This document shows positions 22,988 through 34,011 of a stretch of 64,000 nucleotides of DNA, piece after piece. The DNA comes from Adenophora triphylla var. japonica. Lineage: Eukaryota; Streptophyta; Magnoliopsida; Asterales; Campanulaceae. The position numbers and the translations under genes were made by a program. The notes under the pieces are model-generated. The model searched no databases. It saw only the letters and a list, made by a program, of their open reading frames with translations, and was not told where the DNA came from. The stretch spans positions 682,001 through 746,000 of the forward strand of contig JAFEMH010000168.1 in the NCBI GenBank assembly GCA_022495995.1. Reading direction: 5' to 3'. The first letter of the stretch is position 1, and every line of letters begins with the position of its first letter.

Positions 22988-23678
22988 CTCCCTCCGTCCC
23001 AGACCAAGGGTTCATCTTTCCCTTTTGGGACGTCCCAGACCAAGAGTTCATTTCCAAAAAAGGCAAGTTTTTGAATATATTAATACCCTTATCATCTTCA
23101 TATATTTACAAAAAAACCATTCATTATATCCTTATACATTCTCTCTCCTATTTTCTACCACACATTTAACTACTATTCCTCCCACTCATTCTCTCTCCTA
23201 TTAAATATTTTTAACTTTTACATTCTCTCTCCTATTCCCTACCACACATTTAACTTTTACATTATCTTTCATACTCCCTCCGTCCCACTATAGTTGACAC
23301 CCAAGGGGTGGGTTCAAAAACTAAGAAAAAAGAATAAAATAAAAAAAATGTGTGGTAGAAAATGAAGAGAGAGAATGAGTGGGATAAATAGTAGTGTTGG
23401 TTGAATAAATTGAGTGGTGGAAAATGAAGAGAGAGAATGAGTGGTGGGGTAGAGTGAATATAAAAATATAAAAACTTGGTTATTTTTGGAAGGTGTCAAG
23501 TATAGTGGGACGGCCTAAAATGGAAAGAAGTGTCAAGTATAGTGGGACGGAGGGAGTATTTCCTACCACACATTTAATTACTATTTCCTATCTCACATTT
23601 AACTTTTATTCATTTTTTAAAAAATTTCTTAAGAAGCATGAAATCCCCCCATATACCCTTGGTCTGGGACGGAGGGAG
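22988..23678. mobile_element. Stowaway MITE carrying a second Stowaway
   Basis: Outer ends CTCCCTCCGTCCCAGACCA and TGGTCTGGGACGGAGGGAG with TA duplications at 22986-22987 and 23679-23680. The interior is interrupted at 23274-23556 by another family member. It lies just before exon 5 of pseudogene B. Confidence 0.9.
23274..23556. mobile_element. Nested Stowaway MITE
   Basis: CTCCCTCCGTCCCACTATAG at the left and TATAGTGGGACGGAGGGAG at the right, with TA duplications inside the outer MITE. Same family as 46908-47189. Confidence 0.9.
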
Positions 23679-24276
23679 TATTTCTTATTGTCAATAATAA
23701 TCAGATCATTGGGTTCTGGGTTATCCAGTGTGAAGTATATAACAAAAGCAATGGCAGCAAGTGAGCTTATACTGGAAGTCATAAATCGTGTCCCAAAAAT
23801 CGACTCTGATAACATGGATGGCCAGATTCTGCCCAACATTACAGGTGATTCAAACACGTTGAGTTTGCCTACCCATCACGCCCAGCGAGCACAATATTTA
23901 AAGACTTCAACTTGCAAGTCCCCGCTGGGATGACGGTTGCACTGGTGGGCAGGAGTGGGTCAGGGAAATCAACTGTGATAGCATTGCTGCAGAGATTTTA
24001 TGACCCAGTGGGAGGTGAAATTCTACTTGATGGGCTGGGAATAGACAAACTTCAGCTTAAGTGGCTAAGGTCCCAGATGGGTTTGGTGAGTCAAGAGCCG
24101 TTATTTGTGATATCAATTAAAGATAACATACTTTTTGGCAAGGAAGACGCTGGGATGGATCAAGTTATTGCAGCTTCAAAAGCTTCTAATGTTCACACTT
24201 CATTTGTTTGTTGCCTCAGGGCTATGATACTCAGGTTTGTCCACTATGCCCTTGATGCTCAAGTTATTAGGAACAA

Positions 24277-25975
24277 TGTTGAAATTTGGCTCTAAGTTCA
24301 AGAAGAAGTCAAATACATTGTCTCATGTGATTAATGAATGTGACTGTTGGTTTTCCAATGAGACTTTTGATATTTGTCTATCTAGATAAGGCTTGATTGA
24401 GGAGATGTCTTATGCCTATAAATAGTCACATATAGAAAGAGTTCAAGTGTGCATTGTGGTGCCAAGAGTGACCCCCATTCGGGGAGAGTGAGTTAGAGAG
24501 ATGTGTGCAATAATGAAGGAGTTGTACACTATTGTGAGAGTATTCAAGAATGTTGGGAATGATGTGGATATCTCCATTCTTGTAATATTCTTGTGATAAG
24601 TGGTGTCTTTGCGAGTTTCTAGATTAAAACTCGGGGCGTTGTAATTCCATAATATTGTGGTAAAGTTGTTGATCGGTCCGTGGACGCAGCCTATTGATGT
24701 TGGGATGAACCACATTAAATCTTGTCTTATTTATTCTTTCTGTCAAATTGTTTGTGTCCAAATTGATGGTTTAGCATAACCTGATTGTTGGTGTGCATGA
24801 GAACCGCTTCCGCCGAGCACAACAATTGGTATCAGAGTTGATGGTTTAGCTCTAGGTGATGCGTGATAATATTAAAGATTTTGGGTTATAATTAATTTGT
24901 GATGTTTGTGAAGGATGGAAAAGTTTTACAGAGAGTACAAGATTGGATGATGAGTTCTGTTGATGTGCAACCTCGCGAATGGATCCTCGTGTTGAAAGTA
25001 TTCTAAATATTAGTGATCAGGCGGCGTGTCCCGATAGTGGATAGCGGCGGTACAAGTTTTGCGAGAGAAGAAGAGAATTCACAACATCCAATGAGATCCA
25101 AAATCGAAGAAAAAGGTAGCAGATTGTTTGGTTCGAATTTTCAGCGCTGCAGTGAAAAAATTAGCGTTGTGCGTTCGTTAACCATTGGATCATAATGATT
25201 CTTTATGTGTAGCTTGGGGACTCATATATTTACGATTTGAACGATGGAGATTAGATTTTGAGTTTTTTGGCATTAGGAGTCATGTCCGAAGAACATTAGC
25301 AGATTTTGAAGAAATTCAGAGTTTGAAGAATATGAATATCATGGATTTTAAAGTTTGAAGATGACAATGATTCGGTGGAGCTGGTTGTCATGGTGGAAGC
25401 CAAAACCAGTTGTGATCAGGAACTTTTGCCAAGGTGGAGACCATAGGAATTTGGCTCAAGTTCAAGAAGAAGTCAAATATATTGTCTCATATAATTCATG
25501 AATGTGGTTTATGAATTTGGCGGTTGGTTTTCCAATAAGACTTTTGGTATTTGTCTATCTTCATAAGGTTTGATTGAGGAGATGTCTTATGCCTATAAAT
25601 AGGCACATATAGAAAGAATTCAAGTGTGTCTTGTGGCGCCAAGAGTGGCCCCGCTTGGGGAAGAATTAGTTCGAGCGATGTGTACATTCATAAAGGAGTT
25701 GTACACTATTGTGAGAGTATTCAAGAATTTTGAGAAGAATGTTGATATATCTATTCTTGTAATACTCTTGTGATAAGTGGTGTGTCTTTGCGAGTTTCCA
25801 TAATATTGTGATAAAGTTGTTGATCGGTCCGTGTACTTAGTCTATTGATTTTGGGGTGAACCACATTAAATTTTGTCTTATTTATTCTTTCCGTCATATT
25901 GTTTGTGTCCAAATTAATGGTGTAACATAACCTAATTGTTGTTGTGCATGAGAACCGCTTTCGCTGCGCACAACA
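24277..25975 (+). mobile_element. Non-autonomous LTR retrotransposon (TRIM/LARD-like) in intron 5 of pseudogene B
   Basis: LTR-like repeats 24277-24824 and about 25443-25975 share most of their sequence (for example AAGTTCAAGAAGAAGTCAAA and GCATGAGAACCGCTT). A near-consensus initiator-Met primer site TGGTATCAGAGTTGATGG begins two bases after the left LTR. The internal 0.6 kb encodes nothing recognisable. Flanks AACAA and AAAAA may be a decayed TSD. The LTRs differ by several substitutions and indels, so it is older than the copia in gene A. Confidence 0.85.
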
Positions 25976-25997
25976 AAAAATTCAAGAAAAAATAATA

Positions 25998-26285
25998 CTC
26001 CCTCCGTCTCCGCCGAAGCGTCCCAAAAGGACAATTGCACGAGAATTAAGGAAAGTGAGGTAAGAAAGAGAAAAGTTTAAATGTTCTGAGTATGAAAAAT
26101 TAAATAGGAGAGAGAATGAGTGGGAGGAATAGTTAGGAGAGAGAATGTTGTGAGTGTAAATGTAAAGTAGGAGAGAGAATGAGTGGGTGGAATAGTAAAA
26201 AAACTTTCCTTTTTTGGTAATGAGACATTTTAAATGGGACGCCCAAAATGAAAAGTTGGGACACTTCGAGCGAGACGGAGGGAGT
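25998..26285. mobile_element. Stowaway MITE in intron 5 of pseudogene B
   Basis: CTCCCTCCGTCTCCGC at the left and GCGAGACGGAGGGAG at the right, flanked by TA. Confidence 0.85.
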
Positions 26286-27612
26286 AGTATTCATTAAATA
26301 TCTGTTGTTTTTTTAATTTTTTGTGTAAAAAGCCAAATATGACAAAAGTTTTGAATAGAGGGACAGGGTCACAGAGTACTTGTTGGTTAAGGTAACGACA
26401 AATCTAGAATCCTGCTGAGAAAAGAATAAATTTTTTCTTTAATTTAAAAAAAACATGAAGTCAACACATTAGCATCAGTTTGAAAAATTAAAGATAGGAT
26501 TCTTCTTGTTACTTGAATATCCCAGCTATTACTTCCCAGATTGTGAATTCTATTTATAATGATTATTTTGCTAACAAAATTTGCTTATTGTATTTGTATC
26601 CGTAAGTAGTTAACATGCTGTATTTTTATTTATTTTTTTCCTTTTGTAAACAGGTGGGTGAGAGGGGTATTCAATTGTAAGGGGGACAATAACAAAGAAT
26701 AGCAATAGCTCGTGCAATAATAAACTTACTCGACGAGGCAACCAGTGCCCTTGACTCGGAGTCTGAACGAATTGTCCAGGACGTACACGACCGACCTTCT
26801 GTTGGCCGCACCACCATCATCATTGCCCACCGCCTCTCTACTCTCCGTAATGCCGACCTCATTGCTGTCGTCCAGAACGTACCGCAGCATTATAACTTTG
26901 CTGCCATGGGAGAGTATTTGACAAAGAGAATTAGGGAGAAGTTGTTGTCCAAGATTCTGACATTTGAGATCGGATGGTTTGATCAGGAAGAAAATTCTAG
27001 TGGTGCTATTTGCTCTAGACTTTCTAAAGATGCTAATGTGGTACGTTTCTGAAAGCAACTATAATTTTGATTCTCCTTTCTGAGTCAATGAATTATACTG
27101 CACTTCTATAACATGGTAATTTTGCAGGTGAGATCATTGGTGGGGGATCAAATTGCATTGCTAATACAAACATTTTCAGCAGTTACAATAGCTTGTACCA
27201 TGGGCCTGTTGATTGCTTGGAGACTTACCATAGTCATGATGGCAGTTGAGCCCATTATTGTTCTTTGCTACTACTACAAGCGCGTGTTGTTGAAAAACAT
27301 GTCGCAGAAGGCAATAAAAAAGCTCAAGATGAAAGCAGTAAGCTCGCTGCTGAAGCTGTTTCAAATCACCGCACTATCACTGCCTTATCCTCGCAAGCTC
27401 TGATTCTAAAAATGCTTGAGCAAGCACAGGAGAGCCCAAGGAAGGAAAACATACGGCAATCATGGTTTGCTGGCATTGATGGTACTTCTCAGAGCCTTAT
27501 GGCTCTAACTTGGGCTTTAGACTTTTGGTATGGCGGGAGACGTGGATCAAACACTTTTTTTGTTACCTTCATGATATTAGTAAGCACTGGGCGGGTCGTT
27601 GCTGTTGCTGGG

Positions 27613-29579
27613 TGATGTAGGAGGAATTGAAGGTCAAGCGGCAGTCCCACACAAGCCCAGGCGCCCACCGAAGATCCCTCACCTTGGTTCAATTGCGGAT
27701 GAAGTTTCTGCCGCCCAAACGGCCGCCCCATGCTGGCCCAGGCGCCCGCCTCAAGGTGGTTCCACGACGGGGGAAGTTGCTGCCTCTCAGGCGCCCGCCT
27801 GACCAAGGCCCAGGCGCCCGCCTCACGCTGACGAGGAGGAATACTGATGTTGCGTTGTTTCTATTGCTACTACTTTAATTTTATTTAATTAGGGACATTT
27901 TAGTCTTTAGTTTGTTATTTCGTTTTAGGGTTTATGTTAGGGTGTTGAGAGAGTATTTAAACATCTTTAGGGCATTGTTAAACTCAGTTTATGATATTTA
28001 ATTTCAAGAGTTTTCTCTTAATTCCTGGTGGATTTCAGATTATCACTGGTGGATTCCAGTATATTGTGTTCTAGGGTTCTTCGCTTGAAGGCTCTTGTGA
28101 TTAGAGCGCTAATCACGAATCTATCATGCTTCCGTCCTGCGTCAGTTGGTATCAGAGCAGGCTTACCCTGTCTTTCATCACTGATTCGTTATGAGGGATC
28201 AAGTAACAAGAGCAGAATTTGAGGGGCTAGCCACCGCTATTTCCGCGTTGACAACACAAATTGATGCATTTGTGGCTGCTCAACAAGGTCACAACGTTCG
28301 TGCTAATCGAAATCGTAGGGGTGAGAGAGGCAGGGAGATTGAACGGATTCGACGCCAGATTGAATGGGGTCGACTCCCTAGGAAAGCAATAACCACTGCT
28401 ATTGCTGCGTTGAACGACGATTTCAAGGGAGAGGAAGTCATTCAGCAAGTCAATGAAGAGGTGCAGGACGAAGTAAAGATAGTCGAAGATAAGCTAAGTG
28501 AGTTGCCTGCAAGTGAGAAAGTGAAGAAAGCTGATGTGATTACTGAACCAGGAGAAATCACTAAGCACAAGCCAAGTGAAGCGCCTACAATTGAAGAGAC
28601 AAAGGAGCCTGATGTTCAAGAAGTTTCAGAAGTTGACAAATCCGTCCTTCCAGCAGTTCCCTTGGCGGAATCTGAAGAGAAGGTTGAGGAAAGGGAAGAT
28701 TTATGTGCAGAATACGAAATTATTCAGGTATGGGGTGAAATTATTCCTGCAAATAGTATGATCCATGTTCATGCCCCTATTGAGTCCAAGGTGAAGGATG
28801 AAGTCCGAATTAATTGGTTTGTTGCAAAATCAAATTTTGTATGGCGATATTTTTGTTGATGATATTGTGGGTGTTATTGATGGAACGGAAGAATTTAAAT
28901 ATGAAGATATTTTTACATTCGATCATGGGGAGATTGGGGAGGACGATCAACGTATGGATGGGATTTATAGTTTTAATTTTTATTCGGGCAAAATTGGTTT
29001 ATCTCAAGTCTTGCAAAAGGGACGAATTTATTCAAAGTACTTATTTCAATGGAATGGCTCTGTTCAAACATCGGATGTGAACTCGGGGTCGAGTTCTTTT
29101 GAAGAATGGGCGACTGATGTAGGAGGAACTGAGGAAGGAATCTGCACCAAGGAAGGATATTTGACGAAGTCAAATATATCAATTTTTTTTGTATTTTAAT
29201 TACTATCTTAGGACTTAATTTGTTTTAGTTTATATTTTATTGCTTATTTTCGTCATTAATTTTAATAGATTGATTAGAGATGATTTTAGAGTAGATTTTG
29301 AGGAGATTTACTAGTTTTTGAGTCCTATTTAGTTACCATATAGGTTAGGAGTATTTCTAGAAGGTTTAGGATTGTTTTTCAAGTTTTATGGCACTATAAA
29401 ATAGGTCGAGGGGTGTAATCCGAAAATTAGCTTTTGATTAATCAATTTGAAGAGTTTTTTTCTCTTTTCTTTTTCTGGTGGAATCCAGTTATTGTGTTTT
29501 AGGGTTCTTCGCTTGAAGAATTCTTGTGTTAAGTGCACTAAACACGAATCTATCGTGCTTCCGTGCTGCGTCACTGTCA
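27613..29579 (+). mobile_element. Non-autonomous LTR retrotransposon with gag-like ORF, in exon 7 of pseudogene B
   Basis: LTRs at 27613-28144 and about 29115-29573 both start TGATGTAGGAGGAA and end near CTGCGTCA. The initiator-Met primer site TGGTATCAGAGCAGG starts two bases after the left LTR. The 5-bp duplication CTGGG is at 27608-27612 and 29580-29584. This matches exactly only if six extra bases (CTGTCA) follow the right LTR end. The internal 1 kb encodes one gag-like frame and no polymerase. It disrupts the codons after the TGRV.A.AG motif. Confidence 0.9.
28191..28859 (+). CDS. Gag-like ORF of a non-autonomous LTR element
   Basis: 222 codons starting MRDQVTRAEFEGLATAISAL shortly after the primer site. 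This is a position and style typical of retrotransposon Gag N-termini. It continues as a strongly charged, low-complexity Glu/Lys/Val-rich region. There is no zinc knuckle, protease or RT. Around 28800-29180 the coding flavour continues in another frame (DDIVGVIDGTEEFKYEDIF), suggesting a frameshift or a deletion that removed the rest of gag-pol. The exact family (copia or Ty3/gypsy) is not certain. Confidence 0.55.
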   Translation: MRDQVTRAEFEGLATAISALTTQIDAFVAAQQGHNVRANRNRRGERGREIERIRRQIEWGRLPRKAITTAIAALNDDFKGEEVIQQVNEEVQDEVKIVEDKLSELPASEKVKKADVITEPGEITKHKPSEAPTIEETKEPDVQEVSEVDKSVLPAVPLAESEEKVEEREDLCAEYEIIQVWGEIIPANSMIHVHAPIESKVKDEVRINWFVAKSNFVWRYFC

Positions 29580-30092
29580 CTGGGAGTATGACTAACGACC
29601 TTGCTAAAGGCTCTGATGCAATAAGGTCTTTGTTTGCTGCGTTGGACCGACTCCGACATATACTAATTGATCCTGAAAATCCAGATGGCTACTATGCAAA
29701 GAACATAACTGGACATGTTTAGTTATATGATGTTGATTTTGCTTACCCTGCTAGACCTGATGTTGTTATCTTCAAAGGCTTTTCAATCAAAATTGAAGCT
29801 GGAAAGTCAACGGCATTGGTAGGACAAAGTGGGTCCGGTAAGTCAACTATTATCAGTTTAATTGAGAGATTTACGATCCAGTCAAAGGAGTGGTCAAAGT
29901 TGATGGTAGGGATATACGATCCTACCACCTTCAGTCTCTGAGAAAACACATTGCACTTGTTAGCCAAGAGCCTATACTGTTTGGTGGTACAATACGCGAA
30001 AACATAAGATATGGAGCATCTGTTGACACCAATGAAACAGAGATCATTGAAGCCGCCAAGGCAGCCAACGCTCACGATTTCATCGCAGGACT

Positions 30093-31020
30093 TGATGTGA
30101 CCGTATAAAATAGACTGGGCCCAAGTACTAGGGAGGTAGGCCCACTATCTAGTGGAGGGCCGAGCCCAATGGACTTGGGCCATCCAAGGAAATTGCGTCA
30201 GCGGAGCAACATTAGAGGAGTAGGCGACATGAGCTCAAGTGTGGCAATAGTAAGGAGGCGTGTGAGAGCACAACCACGCATGCACTAGGGTCATGCGATA
30301 AACACAGTAGAATGGCTGTATTTTATTACGATTATGTGTATAAGGGGGATCCGTTTCCCGTAAGGGCATCCAACTTAGGGCGACATTCTGAATGTCGCCC
30401 TCCTTCCTATGGTTTTCGCCTATGCGGCATGGGTGCCTTAGCGTTCCCGCTACTTGGTTCCAGTTGGCGCCTGATCCCTTAACCCTAGCTACTTGTGATG
30501 TGTGATTGATGTGACAAGGTGAATAGTGAAATCCCACTAACTTAAGGTTGGTTGGGAGCCCTCCTTTGATGATTGACAAATGTCCCCTCCTCATGTGCAA
30601 GACACATGGGGGCTTGATCCCTTAACCCTAGCTACTTGTGATGTGTGATTGATGTGACAAGGTGAATAGTGAAATCCCACTAACTTAAGGTTGGTTGGGA
30701 GCCCTCCTTTGATGATTGACAAATGTCCCCTCCTCATGTGCAAGACACATGGGGGCTTGGGAGTATATAAGAATGAATAGTATCACTTGCATGGATGGTA
30801 GGCCTCTCTCTCTACTCTCTCTCTCTCTAGGGTTTCCTTTGATATTACCATCACCTTGATCATCTAACCTTACTCTCACGCCGGAGGGGGTTCGCCGGAG
30901 TCACCCCCGGCCTAGTTCACATGTTTTCTTGTGTGTAGGCGACCATTCAAGGAAGAAGCAAGCCGAAGTATCCTCTACAATTCAGTTCCTGTGCAATCAC
31001 ATTTTCTTTTGGTAGCATCA
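30093..31020 (+). mobile_element. Solo LTR in exon 7 of pseudogene B
   Basis: 928-bp block starting TGATG and ending CATCA, flanked by the duplication GGACT at 30088-30092 and 31021-31025. Nothing retroviral lies inside. It has a TATATAA box at 30764-30770 and contains a 143-bp tandem duplication. The simplest reading is a solo LTR left by recombination between the two LTRs of a full element. A related LTR lies at 63654-64000. Confidence 0.8.
30472..30757. repeat. 143-bp tandem duplication in the solo LTR U3
   Basis: Unit 30472-30614 is repeated nearly exactly at 30615-30757, just upstream of the TATA box. Confidence 0.9.
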
Positions 31021-31494
31021 GGACTCTAGGATGGGTATGAAACATGGTGTGGAGATAGATGATTACAACTCTCTGGAGGCCAGAAGCAATGTATTGCAAT
31101 AGCCCGGGCTGTACTGAAAAATCCAACAATCTTGTTGTTGGATGAGGTTACGGGTGCACTCAGACAGTCAATCAGAGAAAGTTGTACCAGATGCCCTTGA
31201 ACATGTGATGGTCAAGCGGATAAGTGTAGTTGTTGCACACAGGCTGAATACTATACAATATTGTGACATGATTGGGGTGTTGGACAAGGGCAAGGTGGTT
31301 GAAAAGGGACTCATTCTTCGTTGCTAGCCAAAGGGATGTACTATTCACTTGTTAGTCTACAAAGAACCCCAAACTCTAATGACACATTCAACTAGTCAGT
31401 TTAGCTGCTTATTGGGCTCTGGACACCATAATCTGAGGACAAGGGACGTCTGCACCCATTGTTTTGCTGCTCTCAGGCTTTAAACAGGTAAGAT

Positions 31495-31560
31495 CTGGCC
31501 TCATCTATCACTTTGCAAGATAGATGACTGGCCTCATCTATCACTTTGCAAGATAGATGA
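31495..31560. repeat. 33-bp tandem repeat, two units
   Basis: Two adjacent copies each starting CTGGCCTCATCTATC and containing GATAGATG, so each can form a small hairpin. Confidence 0.9.
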
Positions 31561-32614
31561 CTGAGATGAATTGGGTGTTTAGTGAGACCCACTTATTTGC
31601 TCAGTTCATGTTGGCCATCCATCTAACACAGTTAAATGTCCATTGAAGCACTTTAATAACTACATGTGTCTCTTTTCTTTCCTTTTTTCCCTTTTATTTT
31701 TTTTGTAAATAGCTTCTTGTTATCTGCATACAGAAATAAAGCTGTGTAACATATTGCAACTACTGTGTGTCCCAAAATTAGTTGTGCTTCACATTTTCAT
31801 ATGTTCCAATAAAAAAAAGGGCTGTATTTTTAAAGGGAAAAATCTCAATTTAATACTGGAAATTACAGATAACCTTGGGAAGTAATATATTTTTTACTTT
31901 GGAGCTTCGTAACATATGATTTCTTAATTTTATTTGTTTTCCATGCTGAGTGTAAAAAGGTAACTCTTACCGTTAAAGTTTACTCATTGATGGCCAAACA
32001 AACCGGAAATGTTAAAGAAAATGTAAAAAAAAAAGTAGATATTTACACACACACATCCACACCCATGTATATATACACAAACTAGTGTGTGCTCTTTGCT
32101 CGTCTTGTTATTTTTATAATGAATTATACAATCTGATAGATTGTGAGAATAATCCTTGGATTTATTGAATATTTATTGTTCTAATATAGCTTATAATACT
32201 ACTTCCTTTCCAAAATAAATATTCATTGTTGTTCAAGTATAAAAATGGACATCATTTTGGAATGAAGTGGTTTAGTTGGGAATACAAGTATTTTGCCATT
32301 CATCTCAAAACAAAACAAAACACTGGGTGGGGTGGGGTCATACAATAAATGTGAGAGGTCTTCAATTCCCTAAAATTATCAAATGTAAGCCTAAAAAATA
32401 CTACTTTTGATAGGGAAATAATATCTTATTGATAAGAGAAATAAGTGCCCATTTAAAAAACTGTAAAAAATAAAATTGACTTTGCTTCTTTGAATTACAT
32501 AAATTGCAACAAGTGTATGTGTATCACGTCAAAAAGGCAGTTTAATTATGTCCTAATGGATTGTAAAGAATTTACTATGTTGCAACTAAATTTAGATAAT
32601 CCACCAATTTAATA
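31561..32614. other. Gene-free spacer after pseudogene B
   Basis: AT-rich DNA with the decayed 3' flank of pseudogene B. No coding or structured feature was recognised. Confidence 0.5.
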
Positions 32615-32677
32615 TATTTACTTTAATTTGTTTGTACCAAATACTTAGTTTTAGTTATTTTGAATCGCCAGTATATA

Positions 32678-32952
32678 CTCCCTCCGTCCCACTATACTAG
32701 ACACCCTGGAGTTAGCAAAGGAAAAAGAATAAAATAAAAAAATGTGTGGTGGAAAATGAAGAAGGAGAGAGAATGAGTGGAGGGAATAGTAAATTATAAT
32801 GGTGTTGTGGGTATTAAAATAATGTAGGAGAGAGAATGAGTGGAGGGAATAGTAAAGATTCCTTTCCATTTTGGGAAAGAAACAAAGTGTGAAGTATGTA
32901 ATTGGACGCCCAAAATAGAAAGTGTGAAGTATGTAACTGGACAGAGAGGGAG
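32678..32952. mobile_element. Stowaway MITE between two copies of a 63-bp flank
   Basis: CTCCCTCCGTCCCACTATAC at the left and a more decayed ACAGAGAGGGAG at the right, flanked by TA. The 63 bases before it (32615-32677) recur directly after it (32953-33015) with one mismatch. Confidence 0.85.
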
Positions 32953-33102
32953 TATTTACTTTAATTTGTTTGTACCAAATACTTAGTATTAGTTATTTTG
33001 AATCGCCAGTATATATATATAGCTATTAATTACCATAATTTTTATTCTTATTTTATAGCTAATATTACCATAATTGATTAGTAAAATGCCAACAATTGTG
33101 TG

Positions 33103-33973
33103 TGTTGGAAATGGGTAACGGAAAGTTAAGTTTGACTTAACGTTGACCTAGATTTCTAACGGAAGTTCGTTATGTGTTAACGGAACTAGTTACAAAATGT
33201 ATTCTACATTTGTTGTAGATTATTAAACTCATTTAATGTCTCAAAACCATTTAGGGTGAATGAGAATTAATGACAATGGTCTTTTGTAACTTAACGAGAG
33301 TTAATTAAAGGGTGTTTAGTTTTGTTTGATGTGCTCGGCCGAGCAGAGTCCTTGACTCGGCCGAGCAGAGCACAGAAATAGGCCAATAGTCTCTGGACTA
33401 GCTTGCTCGGGCGAGGCACAAGTATGCTCGGCCGAGCAGTTTGATCAACACGGCCGTGCGAGTCTATTGACTCGGCCGTGCAGCCTGGTGCTCGGCCGTG
33501 CGAGTTCCTTGACTCGGCCGAGCAGATCCTGAACAGGCACTATTTCAAACAGAAAGTTGTGTCTCTTCGTGGGAAAAGACACAAACCCCTTGACTCTCTA
33601 TTTATACCTTTCCCTCCGAATTTCAATACACATATACTGTACTTCTACCCTTCCTACCCTCTAGTAAGATAGATTATCATACCCAAATCATTGCATATTG
33701 TTGCATTCAATCCGTTCAAGTCCAAAGTTTCAAAACATTGTGTTGTTCGTAGATTAGTTATATTGGAGTGCTCCTTATAACTAATAAAAAAGTCGTTTTA
33801 TCTTACGAGAGTTTTGTCATTCAACCGTAAGCACCTGTGCGGGACAAATAACTCTTACGGAGATTGTATCAAATACAAGACTCGACTTGATTTCTTTTAT
33901 TCTTTCAATCTCCGTTACTTTTATCGTCAGTTTTTCTGTTAAGTCTTAAAGAAGCCATACACAAGTTCCAACA
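33103..33973 (+). repeat. Copia LTR1
   Basis: 871 bp, TGTTGG to CCAACA. U3 has a cluster of CTCGGCCGAGC-type palindromes (about 33340-33525) and a TATTTATA box at 33599-33606. Confidence 0.93.
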
Positions 33974-34011
33974 TTCGTAAGAGTTATTTGCGCTTCTTCA
34001 AGATCATCAAG

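Larger units (their letters stand above)
18944..31395 (+). pseudogene. ABCB gene B: ABCB15-like pseudogene broken by many insertions
   Basis: All seven exon equivalents are present: 18944-19180, 19304-19358, 19467-19645, 21025-21756 (split by a MITE), 23705-24234, 26654-27040 and 27128-31395 (split by two LTR insertions). Lesions are many. Exon 3 has an extra G at its acceptor. Exon 4 has a 4-base deletion, a Stowaway at 21248-21528, a later deletion, and AT in place of the GT donor after 21756. Exon 5 lost bases near 23847. Exon 6 has TAA stops near 26676 and 26689 and a deletion of several hundred bases near 26880. Exon 7 has insertions at 27613 and 30093, a TAG near 29719 and a frameshift near 29871. 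The sequence is otherwise close to gene A, so inactivation is fairly recent. A protein product is not possible. Confidence 0.95.

Noticed and set aside
24272..25980. AACAA as a firm target duplication of the LTR element in intron 5 of pseudogene B
   Set aside because: The right flank reads AAAAA in an A-rich stretch, so the match cannot be told from chance.
28227..28448. Opposite-strand frame under the gag-like ORF
   Set aside because: Shadow of the + strand frame.
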